Source of the DNA: JAFGDH01 sp964441265
Lineage (GTDB): Archaea; Aenigmatarchaeota; Aenigmatarchaeia; QMZP01; QMZT01
Assembly (NCBI GenBank): GCA_964441265.1
Contig: CAYYKJ010000001.1
Span: forward strand, 1-64,000
Direction: 5' to 3'
Length of the DNA: 64,000 nt
This document shows, piece after piece, positions 34,088-43,277 of this stretch; within the stretch, counting starts at the first letter, position 1; each line of letters opens with the position of its first letter. The notes below the pieces were generated by a model. The model worked only from the letters and a program-made list of their open reading frames with translations, was not told where the DNA came from and searched no databases. The position numbers and the translations under genes were made by a program.

Positions 34088-37000
34088 ATGAAAAAGGAAA
34101 TTGTTTTGGTGGCGGTTTTTTTGATATTCTCCGCGCTGCTCCCGGGAATCTCCCGTGCGGAGCAGTCGCCGGGATTATACTTCCACGTCCTGGTGGTCTA
34201 CAACACCGAATATACAGATGACGACAATTCCAACGGGAAGCAGGACAGTCTGGAGATAGCGGAATACTACCAGGAGAAGAGGGGTATACCGGACGGCCAC
34301 GTCTGCGGGATAAACACCAGCACCAGCGAGACCATAAGCAGGGAGCAGTACGACCAGTGGTACGACACCGGAGACAGTTACCCCAACAACACCCATGTCA
34401 GGCAGGCCGTCGAGGACTGCCTGGTGAGCAGGGGCATAAAGGAAACCATAAGGTACATAACCCTCGCCAAGGGCATGCCCCTGAGGATAAGCACTTACCA
34501 GGATACCGGATACAACGCGGCGGATTACGGGTCCGTGGACAACGCCCTCTCACTGCTCTTCAACAACGTGAGCATATACTGGAGGCATACCAATCCCTAT
34601 TACAACGTGGATCCCTCCTTCGATTTGGATGAGCGGTTCGACAGCTTCAAGTACAACGGGACAGATCATTATACACCGGTCGATTTCAATCTCTCTTACC
34701 TGGTCACCAGGCTCGACGGATACAACGTGACTGAGGTCCTGGACATGATAGACAGGGCAGTCCTCACCAACACCTCCATGAAGGGACAGTGGGTGCTTGA
34801 TGACGATCCGGATTGCAGCGGGAGCACATGCGATTACATGAGCGCGGCGAACGCGACCCTCTGCGAAACGCTGGGGTTGTGCGACTACGTAAGTTTTGAA
34901 GACACCAATCCAGCGCTGACGTCCCCGGAGGACGTGGACAACAACAGCGTCATAGGGTACAGCAGCCACGGCGTCTACGGGAGCGGCCTGGGGAGCAATG
35001 CGATAGAGAGCGGTGTGCTTACCTTCGACCTGAACGACGGGTCCATATACACCTCATGGGAGAGCTTCAACGCCAGGAGCTACGATGACCCGGACAGCAC
35101 CGGCCACAACATGGTGGCGGACTGGATAAGGTTCGGCGGGACCGGGGGGCTGGGGAGCGTGTACGAGCCTTGGTGCTCGGGAATCTCACACGAGAATTAT
35201 CTCTTTCCCGCCTACGCATCCGGTTACACCTTCGCGGAGGCGGCCTACATGTCCCTGAACTATGTGGATTTCGTCACCTCTGTGGGAGGGGATCCCATAA
35301 TGACCATAACCCCTGACGAACAGGGTCCGGAGATATCGATCTCTTATCCCCTGAACTACACCAGGATGAACGAGGGGGGGATAATAAACTTCAGCTTCTT
35401 CGAGGACTATCCCCACAAAAAATACATCGACCACAACGGGACCAACATCTCCTTCGATTATCCGTTCTCCCTCGACACCAGCGGTTGGAGTACGGGTATA
35501 CACAACGTGACGATATACGCCAACGACACCAGGGGGAAATCGATCACGAAGACATATTATTTCGAGATAAACTCCACCACCGGGGAATATCCGAACTTCA
35601 CCGATTTCGACGGGAACACAACCCAGTTCCACAGGCTGGAGGACAGGACCAACGTCAGCAGTGCGGTCCTCGAAAAGACAGGAGCGGGGAAGATAGAGTT
35701 CCTGGAAAGCGCCAACTTCAGCGGGCTGGACCTGAACACACACGTAAACATATCCCGCAACAGGATAGGAATCGACACCGTAAACCTCCCCGGACTCAAC
35801 AGGTCGGCCAACCTCACCATAACCAATCTAAGCTACACTCACCCGGTTATACTCAGAAACGGATGTGTCTGCTCAGCTCCGGTGTGCACCAGCCTGAACT
35901 ACTCGGAAGGGGCGTTCAGGTTCACCGTGAGCTGCTTCACCAACTACTCGGCCTCGCCAAATTCCCAGATGACCATATGGGACGAGAGCGACACCGGCAT
36001 GCCCTACGGAGACAAAGAGAAAAAGGTCATGGATGAGACATGGTTTTACGCAAATTACACCAATCTCACATCAGGATTACCGATCACCGGGGCGGACTGC
36101 ACGATAGATTTTGGATACGGGGAGCACGACATGGAATACAATTCATCAGGTTTCTACGAGTACAACATGACCTTTTCGGAGTTCGGCACCGTCAATTACA
36201 GCGTATCCTGCAACGCCAGCGGATACGAGCCACTTAACGGGAGCGACGACATATTCATATTCGAGCTTCACCTGGAGGACGCCCCTGTAATAACCAATCC
36301 CTCCCACGGGAATGTTTCCAGTTACAGCGCCACGAACGTTACGTGGGATTCCGAGGGAAAGAATTTCACGCTCCAGATAGATGACGGCCCCGGATTCAGA
36401 AGCCCTGAGGTGAACGCCGCGGGAATCGGGGAAAAATTCTATTGTTTCATGGACAACGGGGTCATCCTGGACACGGAAAAGGACTACCACATACGTGTCA
36501 AATCCAACGAAAGCGGATGGGGATACCTGAAATCCCCTGTCGGGGAAACCGACGAAAGGATCACCGAGAACGAATCCGGAAGCCATTACCAGCCTTCCGT
36601 CGCCGTCGACTCCAACGGCACGGCCCACGTGGCATGGAAGGGGGGAGACAACATACTGTATTCAAATGCCAAAAACTGGAGCATGGTCACCGACATAACC
36701 GATGACACATCCTACGAGCAATACTGGCCTTCCCTCTGTACAGATGAAGACGGGACAGTGCACGTGGCATGGGAGGGAAGGAAGGCTACCGCCTCCAATC
36801 CCAACATACTGTATGCGAACAGCGCCAACTGGAGCGAAAAGGTGGAGGTTAGCGGCCCGATAAACTACGACCAGCATGGCACATCCATCGGGATGGACGG
36901 CAGCGGGATAGTCCACATCGCTTGGCATGGGAAAACATCCGCTAATCCGGGATATTATAACATCCGGTATGCGAACAGCGCCAACTGGACCAACACGATA

Positions 37001-38884
37001 GAGATAACCGACCAGAACAGCAACGACAACACGTATCCCTCCCTGGCGATAGGCCCGGATGGCACCGTCCACATAGCATGGTACGGCATGAAGAGCGGCG
37101 ATTCCTCCAATCACGTCCGCTACGCCAACAGCAAGAACTGGAGCGCCATAACCGAAGAAATCGGTTCCGGAGGAACACAGTCCAGCCCCTCCATGAAGGT
37201 AGCTAATAACGGATTGGTCCACGTGGCTTATACAGGGCTCAAGTCGATGTACATGAACATCCGTTACGCCAATAACACCAACTGGACCGAGGAGATCAAG
37301 TTAACAGACCAGACCGATTTTGACCAGATGAAACCGTCGCTGGGCATGGGAAGCGGTGAGAACGTGCATGTGGCATGGTACGGGAGGAACTCGGAAAGCC
37401 CGACAATAGACAATATCTTTTATGCGAACAGCACGGGATGGACGGACCGGCACATGGTGACTAATGCGATGGGAGACCAGCAACGCGTGTCCCTGGCGAA
37501 TAACGGGGAAGGGGTGCATCTGGCTTGGCAGGGGGAGAACGAGGTTCACCACACCGGCAATATCGGCAGCTTCACCACCACCGGAAACGAATCTGTTAGC
37601 ATAACGGTAAGCTCGCCGGCAAACGGGACTATCAATTCCGATTACTTCAACTTCACCTTCATGTCCGCAGCAGAATGGGCTTTGTATTCGGTGGACGGGG
37701 CGGCTAACGTGACCAATTCGTCCTTATCGGAATGGACGGGTATCTTTTCCGGCCTGTCCGACGGCATCCACAACGTGACCGTATGGGCCAATGATTCGGA
37801 CGGGGATATGAACTCGACCGTCAGATGGTGGACCAGGGACACTATCATGGACTCCCCAATCATAAACCATCCCGTTAACGATACTGTAAATAACGACACT
37901 TTCAATTTCACCTTCACCGAGGTGAACTGCTCGATGTACTCTTTGGATGGTGAAGCTAATGTCACCAACTGTTCAGTTTCAGGGAGCGAATGGAGTGGGA
38001 GCTTCGCAGCTTTGAGCGATGGTGTGCACAACGTGACCGTGTGGGTGAATGATTCGGTTGGTAACTGGAACTCCTCGAAGAGGGTCTGGACCAGGGACAC
38101 GAAAACCCATGACCCGGACAGTTATGACCCCGGGACCTCCACCGGCTCCACGACCATATCGATCCCTCCGTCCCCGCAGGAGGACTTCAGCATATCCTGC
38201 CCAAGCTCGGTCAACGCGAGCCAAGGAAAAACCTCCGAAATAAGGGTGATAATTGAGAATACCGGAGAAACGGGCATAAGTGAAATAAACCTGAGTCTGG
38301 ACATCCCGGAATCATGGAATTCTTCAGGGGCATCCATAAATTTCCTGGCCGAAAACGAAAGTGCTTCCGCCTCCCTGGAATTCGTTCCTTTCGGGCAGGA
38401 AGGGGAATTCCGTATATCCCTGGAAGCCAAATCCTCGGATATCACCAGAAGGGAGGATATCACCGTCACCGTGCAGAGCGGGGAGAGCGCCCTGGGGAAC
38501 GACACCAACGGGAGCATACTGGCCAACCAGGCAATCTCCGAAGCCAGGGAGAGTCTGGAAAGGGCGATCGAAGCGGGAATTGAGCCGGGAGACGCGGGAG
38601 ACCTGCTGGAACAGGCAGAGTATTACTTCGAGCGCGGGGAATACCAGAAGGCGGCCTACCTCGCGGAAACCGCCCGGAGCCTGGCCGACAAATACACGGA
38701 TGAGGCCTCCGAATCAGGGGAATACAAAGAAGATTCCGATCTCATCCGTATAGTCTTCCTTTCGGCAACGCTGGTGGCCTTGGCAATAATCGGAATTGCA
38801 ATCACACATAACAAAATCATTAAGGTGTCCCGGACCGGTTTCACCCGTGCCCTGATCCGGGAACAGCGGATGAAAATCTATTAA
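34088..38884 (+). CDS. giant surface protein: TIGR03790-like domain, BNR-like repeats and Ig-like modules
   Basis: 1,598 residues from the ATG at 34088, which opens a clear signal peptide (MKKEIVLVAVFLIFSALL). Residues about 30-430 resemble the TIGR03790 family (VLVVYNTEYT, IAEYYQEKRGIPDGHVCG, ADWIRFGGTGGLGSVYEP). The middle holds about seven repeats of TVHVAWxG...YANSxNW, a BNR/Asp-box-like propeller (about 840-1170). Ig-like modules (NFTFTEVNCSMYSLDGEANV; VTVWVNDSVGNWNSS) follow, then a helical stalk, a membrane helix (about 1560-1580) and a short tail. It has very many Asn-X-Ser/Thr sites, so it is probably glycosylated. Role: adhesion or cell-surface binding, perhaps with peptidase-like activity. 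Confidence 0.82.
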   Translation: MKKEIVLVAVFLIFSALLPGISRAEQSPGLYFHVLVVYNTEYTDDDNSNGKQDSLEIAEYYQEKRGIPDGHVCGINTSTSETISREQYDQWYDTGDSYPNNTHVRQAVEDCLVSRGIKETIRYITLAKGMPLRISTYQDTGYNAADYGSVDNALSLLFNNVSIYWRHTNPYYNVDPSFDLDERFDSFKYNGTDHYTPVDFNLSYLVTRLDGYNVTEVLDMIDRAVLTNTSMKGQWVLDDDPDCSGSTCDYMSAANATLCETLGLCDYVSFEDTNPALTSPEDVDNNSVIGYSSHGVYGSGLGSNAIESGVLTFDLNDGSIYTSWESFNARSYDDPDSTGHNMVADWIRFGGTGGLGSVYEPWCSGISHENYLFPAYASGYTFAEAAYMSLNYVDFVTSVGGDPIMTITPDEQGPEISISYPLNYTRMNEGGIINFSFFEDYPHKKYIDHNGTNISFDYPFSLDTSGWSTGIHNVTIYANDTRGKSITKTYYFEINSTTGEYPNFTDFDGNTTQFHRLEDRTNVSSAVLEKTGAGKIEFLESANFSGLDLNTHVNISRNRIGIDTVNLPGLNRSANLTITNLSYTHPVILRNGCVCSAPVCTSLNYSEGAFRFTVSCFTNYSASPNSQMTIWDESDTGMPYGDKEKKVMDETWFYANYTNLTSGLPITGADCTIDFGYGEHDMEYNSSGFYEYNMTFSEFGTVNYSVSCNASGYEPLNGSDDIFIFELHLEDAPVITNPSHGNVSSYSATNVTWDSEGKNFTLQIDDGPGFRSPEVNAAGIGEKFYCFMDNGVILDTEKDYHIRVKSNESGWGYLKSPVGETDERITENESGSHYQPSVAVDSNGTAHVAWKGGDNILYSNAKNWSMVTDITDDTSYEQYWPSLCTDEDGTVHVAWEGRKATASNPNILYANSANWSEKVEVSGPINYDQHGTSIGMDGSGIVHIAWHGKTSANPGYYNIRYANSANWTNTIEITDQNSNDNTYPSLAIGPDGTVHIAWYGMKSGDSSNHVRYANSKNWSAITEEIGSGGTQSSPSMKVANNGLVHVAYTGLKSMYMNIRYANNTNWTEEIKLTDQTDFDQMKPSLGMGSGENVHVAWYGRNSESPTIDNIFYANSTGWTDRHMVTNAMGDQQRVSLANNGEGVHLAWQGENEVHHTGNIGSFTTTGNESVSITVSSPANGTINSDYFNFTFMSAAEWALYSVDGAANVTNSSLSEWTGIFSGLSDGIHNVTVWANDSDGDMNSTVRWWTRDTIMDSPIINHPVNDTVNNDTFNFTFTEVNCSMYSLDGEANVTNCSVSGSEWSGSFAALSDGVHNVTVWVNDSVGNWNSSKRVWTRDTKTHDPDSYDPGTSTGSTTISIPPSPQEDFSISCPSSVNASQGKTSEIRVIIENTGETGISEINLSLDIPESWNSSGASINFLAENESASASLEFVPFGQEGEFRISLEAKSSDITRREDITVTVQSGESALGNDTNGSILANQAISEARESLERAIEAGIEPGDAGDLLEQAEYYFERGEYQKAAYLAETARSLADKYTDEASESGEYKEDSDLIRIVFLSATLVALAIIGIAITHNKIIKVSRTGFTRALIREQRMKIY

Positions 38885-38906
38885 ATATCATATCCAATTA
38901 TTCTTC

Positions 38907-39836
38907 ATGCTGGAGATCGTTTTCCTGGGAACCGGCAGCGGTCCCCCGACCCCCAGGAGGAACCACGCCTCCATTTTCATGCGGTATGAGCAGGACAGGA
39001 TGCTCTTCGACTGCGGGGAGGGGACACAGAGGCAGATAATAAAGGCCGGGCTAAATTTCATGAAGATAAAGCGCATATTCATATCCCACTGGCATGCCGA
39101 CCACTGGATAGGTCTGATAGGGCTCTTCTATACCATGAACCTGGAGGGGAGGAAGAAACCGGTATACATATACGGGCCGGATGCCGAGAGGTTCATAGGG
39201 AACATAATGGACATGGACTACTGGGGCTCCTCCTTCAGGATCATACCCAAATCGGTCCCCTACGAGGGCAACAGGGTAACCGGCATATACGAGAACGATG
39301 ATTACGAAATACTTTCAATACCGGTGAAACACACCGTCCCCTCGGTGGCGTACGCCTTCAGGGAAAAGGACAGGAAGAACGTGGACATAAAGCTGGCGGA
39401 GAAGAAATTCGGGCTCAAGCAGGGCCCAATGGTCGGGAAGCTAAAAAAGAACGGGGAGATCGAGTTCAACGGGAAAAAGATAAGGATGAAGGACGTGGAG
39501 GTCGTGAGGAAGGGGATCAAGGCAGTATATTCGGGCGACACGGAGGCCTGCGAAAACATGGTCAAAATATCAAAGGGAGCAGACGTCCTCATACACGATG
39601 CCACCTTTCTGGAAACGAAGGAGGACCGCATGCACACGGGGGTCAAGGACGCTGCAAAGACCGCCAAGAGGGCCAAGGTCCGCAATCTTATCCTGACCCA
39701 TTTCTCAAGAAGGTACCAGTCCACCAAGGAGCTGGAAGAGGAGGCCAGAAAGGTCTTCAGGAAAACCCGGGCCGCCAGGGATTTCATGAAGGTGGAGATA
39801 TCAGGCAAAGGTGAAATAAAGTTCGGGAATCTCTGA
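38907..39836 (+). CDS. rnz: ribonuclease Z (tRNA 3' processing)
   Basis: 309-residue metallo-beta-lactamase-fold nuclease. FLGTGSGPPTPRRN, then SHWHADHW (HxHxDH), VYSGDT, HDATF and LTHFSRRYQ reproduce the RNase Z metal and AxDH-type motifs. It matures tRNA 3' ends, which matters here because the tRNA genes lack CCA. TATA-like TATTAAATAT (about 38879-38888) lies 25 bases before the ATG. Confidence 0.94.
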   Translation: MLEIVFLGTGSGPPTPRRNHASIFMRYEQDRMLFDCGEGTQRQIIKAGLNFMKIKRIFISHWHADHWIGLIGLFYTMNLEGRKKPVYIYGPDAERFIGNIMDMDYWGSSFRIIPKSVPYEGNRVTGIYENDDYEILSIPVKHTVPSVAYAFREKDRKNVDIKLAEKKFGLKQGPMVGKLKKNGEIEFNGKKIRMKDVEVVRKGIKAVYSGDTEACENMVKISKGADVLIHDATFLETKEDRMHTGVKDAAKTAKRAKVRNLILTHFSRRYQSTKELEEEARKVFRKTRAARDFMKVEISGKGEIKFGNL

Positions 39837-39866
39837 GAGGGAAAATCAGCTGAATGCCTCCTGCAA

Positions 39867-40028
39867 TCACCCGGAATTATCGGTTAATGCCTTCTGCTCG
39901 GAACTCCATTTCCTGTTGGGAGTTTTCTTCATCCACTCCGCATATTTATCTATAAATTCAAGTCTCTCTTTAAAATTTTCTTCCTTCATCTTTTTCAATT
40001 GATCCAAATCAATTTCAGGTGTTTTCAT
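39867..40028 (-). CDS. small helical partner of the nucleotidyltransferase, 53 aa
   Basis: Starts with an ATGA overlap with the upstream nucleotidyltransferase gene. ENFKERLEFIDKYAEWMKK aligns with ENNRERLRFIDIWAKYVREH of the protein at 53580-53759, which also follows a nucleotidyltransferase. This copy ends about 15 residues sooner, perhaps because of a late stop. The pair forms a two-gene unit, probably toxin-antitoxin-like; this is inference. Confidence 0.6.
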   Translation of the reverse strand: MKTPEIDLDQLKKMKEENFKERLEFIDKYAEWMKKTPNRKWSSEQKALTDNSG

Positions 40029-40633
40029 TTTTCACCCAAGTATTTATTGAACAATTCATCTACTTCAAGTTTTCGGGTAAACTCCCGCAACAAAGGCAAT
40101 TTCAAATTGTCCTTGAATATCCTATACAGATATCTTGCATCCTCTATGTCCTTCTCGCTCCCAAGGAACAGCTTGAAGGGTATTTGCAATTCCAACGGGG
40201 AGATAAATATAATCCCGGAATTCACAGAGGTCTCTTTTCTTTTTTCCAGTGCCCATTCATCCAACTCATTTTTTGGAAATTTCAGTTCAATATTGGGAAT
40301 GAAAGTTCCCTTTCTCGCGAATCTTATAGCATTTCCCATGAGAAGATGTCTTCTGTAAGCATCCTCCGGATTATCCTCATTTATGCATTCAAAGGTTCCC
40401 GATGTTTTTTCCCACAACTTTTTGAAGACCGAAAGCCCGACCTTTTCTGCTATGACATCGACATCCTCGGAGGTCCTGCTCCTTCCGAAGAGAATAGGCA
40501 CGTATCCTGAAACTATGACGTACTTAATACCCGCTTCGTTCAGTAAGGAAGTGAATTCTTTCACGAACCTGTCAAGTGAATTCAAAACCTTTCTCATTGT
40601 TATGCGTCTCCGCGAGAAATCAACCTCCATCAT
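40025..40633 (-). CDS. AbiEii-like nucleotidyltransferase
   Basis: 202 residues. The nucleotidyltransferase core is VSGYVPILFGRSRTSEDVDV (residues 41-60), of the G-S/Y...G-R-x-R-x-[ST]-x-D-[IV]-D type shared with AbiEii and DUF6036 proteins. A GAGGTG ribosome site precedes the ATG pair. It is paired by overlap with a small helical protein. Homologous, decayed partners lie at 53.7-54.3 kb. It may transfer a nucleotide to tRNA or protein; the target is unknown. Confidence 0.75.
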   Translation of the reverse strand: MMEVDFSRRRITMRKVLNSLDRFVKEFTSLLNEAGIKYVIVSGYVPILFGRSRTSEDVDVIAEKVGLSVFKKLWEKTSGTFECINEDNPEDAYRRHLLMGNAIRFARKGTFIPNIELKFPKNELDEWALEKRKETSVNSGIIFISPLELQIPFKLFLGSEKDIEDARYLYRIFKDNLKLPLLREFTRKLEVDELFNKYLGEK

Positions 40634-40674
40634 GACACCTCATCCGGGAAATAGCCCATAAATACCTCTAAGAA

Positions 40675-41226
40675 TCAATCCTTAAAAGCCTTCTCTTTTA
40701 TCACGTAGAGGAACAATCCTATCACCCCGATCCCGAACCCTGCGACGAAGAAATAATTCCCAAGTCCCGCGAACTCGGGGAGGAGAAAAGTGAAAACCAC
40801 GTTCATTATTATGCCGATCATTATGAATATTAACGCCAGCAAACCGATCGCTGAAAGGCCTATGTTGTACTCCCTGGATCCCCCCTCTCTGATCCTCTTT
40901 GCACCGGTCCATAGGAGAAGGATTATGCCTATGGCCATGAAGATTCCGAAAACCCAGTTGATCGATCCGAAGACATCCGGGAGTATCACTATCTTGAGCC
41001 CCAATGCGAAGAGGATTATCCCGAACTCGGAGAGAGTTTTCGCGTTTATTTTGAGCCCCTTGGAAATGCGGACGATCCAGTAGACCGCTATGGCAATCCA
41101 GACGAGCAGAAGAATGACTCCGGGTATCACCAGCAGAGCTAAAAGCAGGGATCCCAGCACGAGAGCCGCCCCCAGAATAAGGAATATCCAGGAAATTTTG
41201 TAAAGGGTTTCCGGCTTGATTTCCAT
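40675..41226 (-). CDS. polytopic membrane protein, 183 aa
   Basis: Five hydrophobic segments in about 170 residues, followed by a short charged tail (KEKAFKD). No family is recognised. It is the last gene of a minus-strand operon (Era-like GTPase, DUF2073, HPS, PHI, Zn ribbon, this gene), starting three bases after the Zn-ribbon stop. Confidence 0.65.
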   Translation of the reverse strand: MEIKPETLYKISWIFLILGAALVLGSLLLALLVIPGVILLLVWIAIAVYWIVRISKGLKINAKTLSEFGIILFALGLKIVILPDVFGSINWVFGIFMAIGIILLLWTGAKRIREGGSREYNIGLSAIGLLALIFIMIGIIMNVVFTFLLPEFAGLGNYFFVAGFGIGVIGLFLYVIKEKAFKD

Positions 41227-41229
41227 GCC

Positions 41230-41640
41230 TCATTCCTCTTTCTTTTTTCTCTTCTTGAACTTCTGCATCAGGGAGGAAAGATCCAATTCATATTTACCGG
41301 GTCCGACCCTTATCACGATCGGCCTCTGGTTGAACAGATTGGTGACGTCTATCCTGTATTTCCCGGGCTTGATCACCCTTATGGCCTCTATGTCGAGTAT
41401 GACCGTGTCGCTGTCCTTTATCTTCTCCTCTTTCCCCACGATGTCCCTGATGTCGCTCTCTATCTCCTTTATTTCTCTGCGGTTTATCTTTTCCATGTCC
41501 TTTTCCGTCTGGTCGAGAACCTCCTGCCTTATGTAGAAGAAGAACTTGGAGCCACACCTGTCGCAGCCGTCCATCAGGTACGGGGCATCGTCCGGATGTA
41601 TCTTACCGCATTTCGTGCATTTGTTGGGCATCTTAGTCAC
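41230..41640 (-). CDS. archaeal Zn-ribbon protein (DUF2072-like)
   Basis: 136 residues. The N-terminus has two Cys pairs, CTKCGKIH and CDRCGSKFFF, forming a zinc ribbon. A central acidic helix follows, then a conserved strand IDVTNLFNQRPIVIRVGPGK and a Lys-rich end. It matches the archaeal family usually encoded beside DUF2073 and the Era-like GTPase, as it is here except that HPS and PHI intervene. The function is not known; an RNA-related role has been suggested for the group. Confidence 0.7.
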   Translation of the reverse strand: MTKMPNKCTKCGKIHPDDAPYLMDGCDRCGSKFFFYIRQEVLDQTEKDMEKINRREIKEIESDIRDIVGKEEKIKDSDTVILDIEAIRVIKPGKYRIDVTNLFNQRPIVIRVGPGKYELDLSSLMQKFKKRKKKEE

Positions 41641-41680
41641 TTAAGGATTATGTGGTCATGATTTAAATCATTTGAAGGTT

Positions 41681-42265
41681 TCATTCGAGGTTCGTATGCC
41701 TCTGACTCAGTTCGTGGTCGCCCTTCTTGTATATCTTCATGAGCTGGGTGATCACGGCATCCAGAAAAACGTTGACCGTAAGCTCGAAAAGGGTCCCCAT
41801 AGGTGTAAGGGGCTCGTGCTCCCCGGTGAGCTGCCTGTCCACGTAGTCGTTCTCCTTGTTGGGACTCCTGCCCCTCACCTCCACCACGCAGTCGGAAACC
41901 TTGGCGAGCGGGGAATCGTCATAAGATGTTATGGACACGGTTTTTATTCCCATTTCTTTAGCCGTTTTGGCCACATTAAGGGTGGAAATCGTCTTGCCGG
42001 AACCCGACACCGTTATCAGCAGGTCGCCCGGCTTTATGGATGGCGTCACCACCTCCCCTACCACGTAGACATTCAGGCCGAGGTGCATAAGCCGCATGGC
42101 GAATGCCCTGACGGCCAGGCCGGACCTCCCGGCCCCGACCACGTATATGGTACGGGAATGTATGATGTGATCTATGAATTTTTTTATGTCCCTGTCGCTG
42201 ATCCCTTCTATGCCCTTCAGAATCCTGTCCCCTATCTTCTTCCCGATATCTCTGACCTCGGACAT
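41681..42265 (-). CDS. hxlB: 6-phospho-3-hexuloisomerase (PHI)
   Basis: 194-residue SIS-domain protein. YVVGAGRSGLAVRAFAMRL and DLLITVSGSGKTISTLNVAK are the sugar-phosphate loops of PHI, and the length is right. It converts hexulose-6-phosphate and fructose-6-phosphate. In archaea without the pentose-phosphate oxidative branch it works in reverse with HPS, releasing formaldehyde and ribulose-5-phosphate. The HPS gene precedes it by two bases. Confidence 0.92.
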   Translation of the reverse strand: MSEVRDIGKKIGDRILKGIEGISDRDIKKFIDHIIHSRTIYVVGAGRSGLAVRAFAMRLMHLGLNVYVVGEVVTPSIKPGDLLITVSGSGKTISTLNVAKTAKEMGIKTVSITSYDDSPLAKVSDCVVEVRGRSPNKENDYVDRQLTGEHEPLTPMGTLFELTVNVFLDAVITQLMKIYKKGDHELSQRHTNLE

Positions 42266-42267
42266 GT

Positions 42268-42894
42268 TTAACCCTTAACAGCACGAAATAAAAGCTCCGC
42301 GGTCTTCCCCGGATTTTCGGATGAGGTTATGTGCCTTCCCACTATCACGACGTCGACACCGTATTCCATGGCTTTCTTCGCGGTCTCGGCATTTATTCCC
42401 CCGGCGACTGATATCTTAACACCGAAACTCTCCTTGATTTCCGGTATGCTCTCCATCAGACCCCCGCAGTCCCTGCGCTCATCGATACCCCTGTGGAGGA
42501 TGACGTGGTTTATGCCGAGGGATTTCAGCTCGCCTATCCTTTCCTTCAGATTCTTCACGCCTATGGTGTCGGCGAGAACCTCGATCCCCTTTTCCTCTGC
42601 GCCCCTCACGCATTCCTTTATGCAGCCGTCGGGACTCGCCGCGAGCACCGTCATGAAGTTCGCCCCGGCTTTCTTCACCATCCCCGCCTCTATGAATCCC
42701 ACGTCTGCGGTCTTGGTGTCCGCCATTATCTCCTTATCGGGGAACCTCTCCCTGAGTTTCCTGACGGATTCCATACCGGCGGATTTGACCAGGGGCGTGC
42801 CTGCCTCCAGTATGTCCACCCACCTGCCCGCTTTTTCAGCGACTTTCATCGCCTCAGCGGTCTCAAGAAAATCAAGCGCAAGCTGTATCTTCAT
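42268..42894 (-). CDS. hxlA: 3-hexulose-6-phosphate synthase (HPS)
   Basis: 208-residue TIM-barrel aldolase of the OMP-decarboxylase suprafamily. LALDFLETAEAM, EIMADTKTADVGF with the D-x-K-x-x-D active site, and SVAGGINAET, VVIVGRHITSS phosphate-binding ends are visible. It makes or cleaves hexulose-6-phosphate from ribulose-5-phosphate and formaldehyde. It is followed directly by hxlB. Confidence 0.92.
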   Translation of the reverse strand: MKIQLALDFLETAEAMKVAEKAGRWVDILEAGTPLVKSAGMESVRKLRERFPDKEIMADTKTADVGFIEAGMVKKAGANFMTVLAASPDGCIKECVRGAEEKGIEVLADTIGVKNLKERIGELKSLGINHVILHRGIDERRDCGGLMESIPEIKESFGVKISVAGGINAETAKKAMEYGVDVVIVGRHITSSENPGKTAELLFRAVKG

Positions 42895-42915
42895 CGCATC
42901 TCCCCCCGGTAAGAA

Positions 42916-43269
42916 TCACATGCAGAGGAGCAGCTCCTCCGGATTCTTCTTTATCTTGTGTATTATCTTGGCGGGGCCTATGACCGTCATGCCCCTCTTC
43001 TTGCCTATTATCCTCTCTATGATTATGTTCTTGAACCTTTCTAAATTGTTCACGCTTCCCTCGCCGTACAGATCCAGCGAGCTCAGCTCGATTCCGGAGA
43101 ACTTCTCGGAAACGTTCTCCATGGTCTTCTCGATTATCTCCGACTCCTCTTCCGGCTTAAGCTTGGCATCGATGAGAATTATGGTGTTTCCCTTCATATC
43201 CTTGAGCAGCTTTGAATATTCCTCGGCCTTCAGCCTCTCGTAGGGAATGAATTTTATTTTCAGGTTCAT
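42916..43269 (-). CDS. DUF2073 (OapB/ArvB-type) protein
   Basis: 117 residues: KIKFIPYERLKAEEYSKLL, then KGNTIILIDAKLKPEEESEI, and the end GMTVIGPAKIIHKIKKNPEE. This matches the small archaeal DUF2073 family that sits next to an Era-like GTPase, as it does here nine bases downstream. OapB-type members bind RNA. It likely acts with the GTPase on ribosome or RNA assembly; that is inference. Confidence 0.72.
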   Translation of the reverse strand: MNLKIKFIPYERLKAEEYSKLLKDMKGNTIILIDAKLKPEEESEIIEKTMENVSEKFSGIELSSLDLYGEGSVNNLERFKNIIIERIIGKKRGMTVIGPAKIIHKIKKNPEELLLCM

Positions 43270-43277
43270 TTGACACC

